Position numbers and translations under genes: made by a program | From: Flaccisagitta enflata | Lineage: Eukaryota; Chaetognatha; Sagittoidea; Aphragmophora | Assembly: GCA_965153355.1 (NCBI GenBank) | Contig: OZ231127.1 | Span: 14,260,001-14,324,000 of the forward strand | Direction: 5' to 3' | Length of the DNA stretch: 64,000 bases | Part shown: piece by piece, positions 56,932 through 64,000 of the stretch | Position numbering within the stretch: position 1 is the first letter of the stretch | Layout of the letters: each line of letters opens with the position of its first letter | Notes under the pieces: generated by a model | Database searches by the model: none | What the model was told of the DNA's origin: nothing | Seen by the model: only the letters and a program-made list of their open reading frames with translations

Positions 56932-57355
56932 TTTTTATATAAGAGACAACTTTTTTGAACTCAGCCTGGGTGTTCTTAAATTTTGGGCCGTTTTCAGCCT
57001 GAAATTCTCTTAAAGTGTTCTTAATTTCTTCGATGTTTATTAAAATATGAATCATATGAAAACACCTTATTTATAATATTTGTATCTTAAACTTGGTAAT
57101 TATCATGTTTTTTTTAATATATTGCCTGATTTCATAGGCAAACTAAATAAGGAAGTTCTTTTATAGATAAAAAACCTATATTTCTGAAAATTTTGAATAA
57201 AATTTATTTCTTAGATCAGAAATTAAAAAGAAAAATTCTTTTGAAAATGATCAAAACTGGATCTCAGCCTGGGCATTCTCTTATTTTGTTCTTAAAATTT
57301 TGGCAAATCTCATGCTCATATCTCTTATAAACTGGTCTCTTATAAAAAAAATGTA
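56932..57355. mobile_element. TIR element T8 (same family as T9)
   Basis: Ends TACACCTTTTTTTTTATATA and TATAAAAAAAATGTA. Inner inverted motifs CTCAGCCTGGG and AGAGAC match those of T9. Confidence 0.72.
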
Positions 57356-57385
57356 GTGGCGAGATTATTGAGACGAAATTAAAAA

Positions 57386-57647
57386 TCACAAGTAAGGCGG
57401 GGTCACAATATCGTTGCGTATGAGTGGGCAGGGGCATCCAACCCCAGCCTCACCCCAGTGCCACCCCCCAACCATTCCTGCCACGCATTCACGGACCCAA
57501 ACACACAATAACAACTGCAGTCTCATAAATGCATGTTTATTGCGTTAGAGCGTGAGAGCGTCGGACCAACGGACGGACCGACGGGCGGACCAACTGACCA
57601 ACAGACGGATAAAGCCTCTTATAGAGTTGCTTGTCAGCAACTGAAAA
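57386..57647 (+). mobile_element. Family A element (copy 22)
   Basis: CACAAGTAAGGCGGGGTCAC, 5' word GTTGCGTAT, GAGTGGGCAGGGGCATCC, GGACC core, CCTCTTATAGAGTTGC, hairpin GTTGCTTGTCAGCAAC and TGAAAAC. Confidence 0.75.
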
Positions 57648-57685
57648 CAAGGCGTGCGTTCCGGTTTTGGCACGAGCGGCAACAA

Positions 57686-57879
57686 AACAAAGCCGGATAC
57701 ACGGCTACCCTAGTCGCGTGCGGGTGGGCAGGAGCAGTGCTGGAGAAGGTCTCTAGGGCATCTGGGCAGGAGCCGTATGCTCAAAAAGCTCAAAAACGCC
57801 GAAAAAGTAAAAAGGGGACCGACCAACCGACCAACGGACCGACATAGCGGTGTAGAGTCGCGTAGCACGCGACTAAAAA
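57686..57879 (+). mobile_element. Family A element (copy 23)
   Basis: AACAAAGCCGGATACACGGC, 5' word GTCGCGTGC, GGGTGGGCAGGAGCAGTG, GACC core, GTGTAGAGTCGCGTAGCACG then CGACTAAAAA. Confidence 0.8.
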
Positions 57880-58149
57880 GGACTGTCGGACGGGCATGGC
57901 TCTTGAAGATTTGCGGGGTTCCACATTAAATCGACATAGTACATATGAACGGGTACTAGTAGAATGCAAGGCGTTGGGAGTTGATATTAATGCATATTTT
58001 TGTAAATATCACTGTCTTTTTCATCATATTTTTCTTATTCAGTGATTCGCGATGCTTTTCGATTTATCATTTTTTCACACTTTTTCGCCAACTAACACAA
58101 CATTTGATCGAAAACACTCTCGTTCGCGTGCGCCTTAATTTGAAAGCGA

Positions 58150-58153
58150 GAGA

Positions 58154-58250
<97 letters not shown>
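58150..58250. repeat. (GA)n microsatellite
   Basis: About 95 bp of GA. Confidence 0.95.
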
Positions 58251-58252
<2 letters not shown>

Positions 58253-58330
58253 ACAAAGAGATGGACAGGCACCGTCAACCAAACAGATAGACAAATCTTT
58301 TTCTAAAACAGACAGGGCGTCACATGTAAC

Positions 58331-59282
58331 TACGGCAAAATAAAAAAAGACAGTAATTTTCAAAATGATATGTGAGCTCATTTTTTGGAGCAGGTTCATA
58401 AATTTTTAGACTAAATTAGTTTGTCAAATTTGCTACCTGGTAAAAAAATCAGATCTTGAAAAAGTTGATTTTTGCGCCCATAGCATTGAGTTTTGCCAAA
58501 TTTGTCAATTGAAGCATCGCCAAATAGGTTTCAGTTTAGATCTAACTTTGAAAATTTACTCTGAGCTCAATTTTTAGAGCGAGATCAATATTTCTGAGAT
58601 GGTGATAGCAGGTCAAATTTCTGACACAGTAAAAAAATCAGAATTCAAAAAAGTGTATTTTTGTACCTTCTACATCAATTTTTGTAAAATCTGTCAAAAC
58701 TGGATATCGATACTAGATTTTTTTTCAGAAGTCTATTCACAAAAATTGATGATACTGGTGCAAAAATACACTTTTTTGAGTTCCGATTTTTTTGCTGTGT
58801 CAAAAACTTGTCATTCTATCACCACCTAAAAAAAATGTGAAGCTACTAAAAAAGATGAACATTTGAAATCATTTCTAGATAAATGTTTTTTATTTTGACC
58901 ATCCCACTTTAACTAATTTTACAAAAATCAATGTTGCAACTACAAAAATAAACCTTTTTGAGTTCTGATTTTTTCACTGTGTCAGAAATTTGACACGCTA
59001 TTATCATCTAAAAAATTTTGATCTTGCTCCAAAAATTGAGCTCACAATTAATTTTCAAAGTTAGATCTAAACTGAAACTGAAACCAATTTGGTGATTGTT
59101 CAATGGACAAATTTTGCAAAAATCAATGCTATGGGCGCAAAAATCAACTTTTTCAAGATCTGATTTTTTTGCTAGGTAAAAAATTTGACAAACTATCATG
59201 GTCTAAAAAATTATAAAGTTGCTCCAAAAAATGAGCTCACAATATCATTTTGAAAATTACTGTCTTTTTTTATTTTGCCATA
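58331..59282. mobile_element. Long foldback element T13 (GGCAAAA ends)
   Basis: Ends TACGGCAAAATAAAAAAAGA and TCTTTTTTTATTTTGCCATA. Inverted arms of over 200 bp include GTGAGCTCATTTTTTGGAGC / GCTCCAAAAAATGAGCTCAC and TTTTTGCGCCCATAGCATTG / CAATGCTATGGGCGCAAAAA. A second inner pair near 58600-58830 also folds. 950 bp, non-coding. Confidence 0.8.
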
Positions 59283-59302
59283 GTTAGATCGAAACACAAA
59301 CA

Positions 59303-59412
<110 letters not shown>

Positions 59413-59605
59413 AGGAAGGCGCAAACGGGAAACTTTCGAATCTTCAGAACGATTTCAAAAACGGATTTATGCAAATCATATTTAGTCCGATTTTTTTTTC
59501 TTTGGTCCGATTATCACAAAAATCGTCTCTGAATATTTTCGCGAACCGACTCTTTTTTCTTCGGATTAATCTGACCTAAAAACTCTCCTTTTCCCATCTG
59601 TAAAG

Positions 59606-59716
<111 letters not shown>

Positions 59717-59956
59717 TGTCCTTAAATTATGATTTATGGCATAAAATTTCGGCCGAACTTTTCGACGAGTTGACAGGTGAACGCCGACTGATAATCATTT
59801 GGAGACTAAGGATATTGACCCGTTTTGAGTTCAGTGCCCTCCCACAAAGTTTTATTCACTAACTGATTAGTGATGTTTTATCGTCTATAATACCATCTGA
59901 AATTTATATGATAACCTTATGTGGAATATCTATGTGAGTTGCTAAGGCCTTTTTGG

Positions 59957-60470
59957 TACAGTAGATCTCGTCTAGACTTGAGATAACGGGGGCCAGCATT
60001 GTAGAAAAACAAATGAAGCCAGAATAGTGATATTCAAATTATAAACTAATAAAAAGATGCTTTTTTGCCCATGATAGCTGGTTGTTATGGAAAAACATTT
60101 CCATGTATTTTTGCTAAAATATTAACACCTTAAGAAATTGTTTGAGGAGACATTTTTTGAAATTAGATTTGCAACAACTTTCCACATATGGATACACTCG
60201 TTAGCAATGATCAAATGAGCGACATTCTTCCAAAACATATTGCGTGAAAGTTATAGCAAATTTGATTTCAAAAAATTTTCCCTAAAAAAATCTCTCAAAA
60301 TATTGATTTTTAAGTGAGAATACATGGAAATGTATTTCTATGGCAACCAACCATAATGGGGAATCAATCATTTTTTTATTAGTTCATACTCCAAATATCA
60401 GTCCCCTCACTTCATTTCTCTTCCCATTATCATTGCCCCCGTCATCTCAATCTAGACGAGATCTACTGTA
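59957..60470. mobile_element. pogo-like MITE T14
   Basis: Ends TACAGTAGATCTCGTCTAGA and TCTAGACGAGATCTACTGTA, the repeat continuing to GAGATAACGGGGGC / GCCCCCGTCATCTC. Internal arms with TGGAAATGTAT also pair. TA flanks, no frame. Confidence 0.8.
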
Positions 60471-60559
60471 TGCTTTTTGTCCCCTGCAAAGATTTTCATG
60501 ATACTCAAAAGCAAATACAAAAACAAATACATAGAGAAAAACAATCTATCAATCATTCA

Positions 60560-60783
60560 TTTTTAGTCGCGCGCACCCAACTCTACACCCCGCTTTGTTC
60601 GTCCATCCGTCCGTCCGTCGGTCTGTCTGTCTGTCTGTCTGTCAATCCGTCACATTTTTACTTTTTTTGTCAATTTTATTACCTTAGGTCATTTTAAGTC
60701 ATTTAAGAGTATACTTAGTCATTCTAAGTCATTCTAAGTCATAATGTAAGTCTCGCATGCGACTTATAGGTGTTGGCCTTGTT
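60560..60783 (-). mobile_element. Family A element (copy 24)
   Basis: Minus strand: AACAAGGCCAACACCTATAA, 5' word GTCGCATGC, VNTR of ATGACTTAGA units, GACAGACGGACGG core, 3' GTAGAGTTGGGTGCGCGCGA then CTAAAAA. Same subtype as copies 1-3. Confidence 0.8.
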
Positions 60784-60799
60784 TTTCTTCATTTCACTC

Positions 60800-60951
60800 T
60801 TTTTAGTTGCGGACACGCAACTCTATAAGAGACTTTGTCCGTCCGTCGGTCCGTCGGTCGGTCCGTAACCATCGAGTCGAAAAGTGGGAAAACACGCATT
60901 TCCGCCCCTGCCCACCCGTCCGCAACTGATGGCCGTGTATCCGGCCTTGTT
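60800..60951 (-). mobile_element. Family A element (copy 25)
   Basis: Minus strand: ACAAGGCCGGATACACGGCC, 5' word GTTGCGGAC, GGGTGGGCAGGGGCGG, GACCGACGGACC core, TCTCTTATAGAGTTGC, hairpin GTTGCGTGTCCGCAAC and TAAAAA. The 5' word pairs 9/9 with the hairpin right arm. Lies 17 bp from copy 24. Confidence 0.82.
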
Positions 60952-61784
60952 CTTTTTGGAAACCCTTACGATTCTTTGATTTTTTTCTATAATAAATTTA
61001 CAAAACAACCACGCGCTTTGACGCGCTTGTCAGCTTTTGAAACTTTCTGTCAATTTTTAAGTCCGAAACAACAAAATTGATGGCAAAATGATATGAATTA
61101 CGATGAATGACATCTGAATTAAGAGAAATTTCGACCTTCGCTTCATTGAACCCAATCCGGCGAAACTCATCATCGATTAGATAACGAATTTTTCACTTGA
61201 CATTGGCCTGAAAACCCTTTTTTTTTCGAGGTTATATCATGATATTGGAGAAAAAAATATCAAATCCGCCTGGTCATTGATCACTGATCACTGACATATT
61301 ATCCAAGCATGAGTAATGACGAAGTTAGGATTATGAATGCTTTGTCTTCATCAACTTCAACATTTGAATTTCGATGGTGAATTTTGATCATTCTTCTTGC
61401 TTGACCTTTCCGACTTTCCCATCCTTGTATTGGAACTGATACTTTTTTTGCCTACGTAATTCGCATCTTTATATGACTGTAAAATTATCACTGGTACTGC
61501 TCATACTGCACCGATCTCTTTTATACATTCTCACGTTTTTTTTTCGTATCACTAAATTGCCACAATTTTATTTCCATCACATAAAGAGTTTCACAACCAG
61601 TAAGATCGCTTTTTAAAAAGCGATACATGAGTCAAGCACGAAATACAAATCCAAATAAAAGTGCGCAAAATAGGGGTACTTTTTTCTTCTTCTTTTTTAG
61701 CCAAAGAAGTTTGCAATATAAGAGAGAAAAAAAGTTCGAGTAGATAGTCCTTTAATCGTTTCCATTCAGAGGCCATAAACTTAC
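60952..61784. other. No gene recognised
   Basis: AT-rich unique sequence downstream of the Cys-rich gene. A TTTATT at about 61567 would be an AATAAA on the minus strand. Confidence 0.35.
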
Positions 61785-61965
61785 TGACTTGAAAAGAAAC
61801 CTCAACTGTGGAAGAGTGCTGCTCCTGAATAAATTGAGCCACTGACCCCAGATTGATCACATTTGAAAGCGTTCAAACATCTCATTAAAATGAGACTAAT
61901 CTGATTCTTGTAGTTTTACTTTTTTTTAGAAGACACAATCTTTCAAAGTTGACGCTTCTTTTAAG
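61785..61965. repeat. Foldback repeat related to T6 interior
   Basis: ACTTGAAAAGAAACCTCAAC.. is answered by ..GTTGACGCTTCTTTTAAG, with CCAGATTGATCAC / GAGACTAATCTG towards the centre. Resembles 48745-48955. Confidence 0.55.
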
Positions 61966-62034
61966 CCACTCGTATATTCATGGCCTACATGGTAGTAGAG
62001 GTGCCGGTTCCGGTAAATACCGCTTTTATCCGAA

Positions 62035-63642
62035 TCACTTCAACGGGCAGATGTTGAGGCACTTGGAGGTGCAGAAGTTGACGGGACAGTTGGGTCCAGG
62101 ATTCGGTGGAGTTGGCGGTGGTGGATTTTCAGTCGGCCCGACAGGTCCCGGCTTTGTAGGCGTGACAGGCGGGAGTGGAGGCGGAGGTTTGACGCATTCC
62201 AGCGTCAATTTACATCCGCATTCGTCGGTCACGTGAACGGGCGAAGAACCTAAGAAAGGTAGAGTGTCTCAGAGTTTTAGCAATTAAGGTTTCCAAATCA
62301 TGAAATGGTTATTTGGATGTCATAACTTGTGACTCACAAGAGTTTCACTTTGTTGACACTTGACAATTGTCGCTGATCCACTGGGTCACTCAGCCATTAA
62401 CAGGTGATGCGGGGTTACAATATCGAACGGGTGGGCAGGGACGCACAACTTTCCCCTCCCCCTCCCCTCAAACACCTATACCGACAGCCTCTGGAACCTG
62501 ATTTTTCCACTTTTCAACGCGAGCACGACAGACCAACGGACCAAGAGAAAAAGCATCTTATAGTGTTTTAGAGTCGCGAGTCCGCAACTAAAAAACGAAA
62601 TCACATCACAGGCACATCCCATGTACATCATACATTTAACCATACATATGAAACATTGCTCTAACCCAAGTCGCAAGTGCCGCTGATGACATCTTTGTTT
62701 TCCTTGAAAATCCCCGTTGAAGTTGCAGAAACTCGTTTCAGCCAACAATGACGAAGGTTTTGGTCGAATTTGAAACCTGGAACAAATTGATCCAACAGCA
62801 GAATGTAGTTAGTAAACGTTGACTTCAACGCCGAACATCAACGGGCTTTACAGATTTTGCCATGAAACCACGCAAAAAAGATGTTAAAGGATTTATGTTT
62901 TTACCACCTCAAGGAATAAAAAAGATTCATGAAGAGACCATAATTTTGTACCCGTTATGGACGAATTTCTGTCACTCTCAGATCCGTTATAATGGGGTGT
63001 AACTGTTTCTACCAAATGTATGGTAAATTTGGTCTGGACTTGACATTAAGTGGGCAATCATGACATGGATCTAAGTGATACCATCACATTACAAACATTC
63101 GACTCAGATAAAGACTGTCAAAGCTGCAGTAGTCGGCCAACTCACGCGCGCATCTGAGTTCCTTCTTGCACGCAGCTTCACAAGCAACGACGTCGTTGGC
63201 AGCAAAGTCTTTGATCGATTTGTCTTCATCGATCTCCTCTTTGCCAATCAGACGCTCGCAATGACGACCTGGTAATCAGAAAGGACATAAAAAAAGATGA
63301 TGAAGCACATTAATTGTTATCATCATTGATTCATTGACGTTGGTTCGAAAAGTAGACGCTCACCAAGTTCTAATGATCAGGGAAAAGCGTCGTACATTAA
63401 GCAAAACCAATGCAAAAACAATTAATAATTTAATCAAACTTACAAAAAAACATTTTTCGACAGACATTAATGAACCTCAGGAAATGAATCGATGTCTTAC
63501 CTGGACATTCTTTTGGCGGTACGCATTTGATAGGAGAACAAGTTGAGTGACAACATTTGCATTTATCTTGATGGACAGTAACACGTTCACATTTCTTGCA
63601 ATTGGGTTTCTCCTCCTTTGGACACGCCTTCCTCTTGCATTC
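62035..63642 (-). CDS. Cys-rich, Pro-rich extracellular protein, C-terminal exons (partial)
   Basis: Exons, minus strand: 63642-63501, 63268-63146, 62249-62035. All introns are GT..AG (donors GTAAGA and GTGAGT) and both junctions are phase 1; together they give 159 residues and a TGA stop. 21 of the 159 residues are Cys. Exon 1: CPKEEKPNCKKCERVT.. KCKCCHSTCSPIKC. Exon 2: VVACEAACKKELRC. Exon 3: DECGCKLTLECV, a Pro-rich linker (PPPPLPPVTPTKPGPVGPT) and NCPVNFCTSKCLNICPLK. Cysteine spacing in exon 1 resembles von Willebrand factor C-type or related extracellular modules, but I cannot name the family. The first exon here has an internal-type acceptor (CTCTCTACTAAG), so the gene starts beyond the window end. 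Secretion is inferred from Cys content; the signal peptide is not in view. Confidence 0.68.
62399..62595 (+). mobile_element. Family A element (copy 26), intron of Cys-rich gene
   Basis: AACAGGTGATGCGGGGTTAC, CGGGTGGGCAGGGACGC, a nearly absent core (GACCAACGGACC), CATCTTATAG, hairpin GTCGCGAGTCCGCAAC and TAAAAAA. The 5' word is missing. Confidence 0.65.
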
Positions 63643-63714
63643 CTTAGTAGAGAGAGTGCCATAGGTTTGTTGAACAAATCATCTTTAGGGAGCAAGAATA
63701 ACAAGCAACGACAA

Positions 63715-64000
63715 ACGCCACCACCACCCCTTAACCAACCTAAACCACCATCCCCGTGACTAAAAACCACCCCCGACGCAGACTGTAGACCAACCAACCC
63801 CTTAACCAACCTAAACCAACATCACCATGGCTAAAAACCACCCCAGACGCAGACCGGAGATCAACCAACCCCTTAGCCAACCTAAACCACCCCCCATACA
63901 GACCGGAGACCAACCAACCCCTTAACCAACCTAAACCACCAACCCCTTAGCCAACCTAAACCACCCCCCATACAGACCGGAGACCAACCAACCCCTTAAC
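63715..64000. repeat. CCAACCCCTTAACC minisatellite
   Basis: Tandem units of about 60-90 bp containing CCAACCCCTTAACCAACCTA and AGACCGGAGACC, running off the window end. It lies in the intron upstream of the last seen Cys-rich exons. Confidence 0.85.

Overview
This window is nuclear DNA from a multicellular animal, almost certainly an invertebrate. The evidence is spliced coding exons with GT..AG borders for animal gene families (COE/EBF transcription factor, FAM43 PTB-domain protein, DEG/ENaC sodium channel) in an AT-rich background with an extreme load of microsatellites, minisatellites and short non-autonomous transposons. I cannot name the phylum. The microsatellite-cored mobile elements resemble, from memory, element types described in bivalves and other invertebrates, but that is only a hint.

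Genes. (1) 3787-3944, minus: first coding exon of a COE/EBF (Collier/Olf/EBF) transcription factor; the rest lies before the window start. (2) 26578-36385, minus: a FAM43-family gene in at least four exons, encoding an N-terminal PTB/PID domain and an unusually long Ser/Thr-rich and acidic tail (1038 aa as assembled). (3) 47274-52223, plus: a four-exon DEG/ENaC channel of 487 aa with both membrane segments and the GxS filter; its introns are packed with mobile elements. (4) 54.5-56.8 kb, plus: the decayed 3' part of a non-LTR retrotransposon (reverse transcriptase C-terminus, 3' UTR, TTTCA-repeat tail), itself invaded by two smaller elements. (5) 62035-63642, minus: the last three exons of a Cys-rich, Pro-rich, probably extracellular protein whose 5' end lies beyond the window. 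None of these assignments used a database; all rest on motif reading and on splice phases that join cleanly.

Mobile DNA. Two non-autonomous families dominate. Family A (about 25 copies) starts AACAAG, carries a GGAC/GGAC-variant microsatellite core (sometimes with a 10-bp VNTR), and ends in a short hairpin followed by CTAAAAA. A word near the 5' end is repeated, inverted, in the hairpin. At least four different words occur, and the two ends change together. Family B (about 8 copies) has inverted flanks built round GGGCAGCGGCCCC and a core of roughly 20-bp GGCCT..GGGATTTG repeats. In addition there are about 15 TIR or foldback elements of the TA-target-site type (CAGT.., TGGCAAAA.., CACTTTTT.. 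ends), often nested in each other.

Layout. 1-4.1 kb COE exon 1, its intron and upstream sequence; 4.1-26 kb gene-poor, microsatellites, VNTRs, families A and B; 26.5-36.4 kb FAM43; 36.4-47.2 kb gene-poor; 47.3-52.2 kb channel gene; 52.3-61.9 kb nested transposons; 62.0-64 kb Cys-rich gene and a minisatellite. The genes are unrelated in function and show no operon-like organisation.
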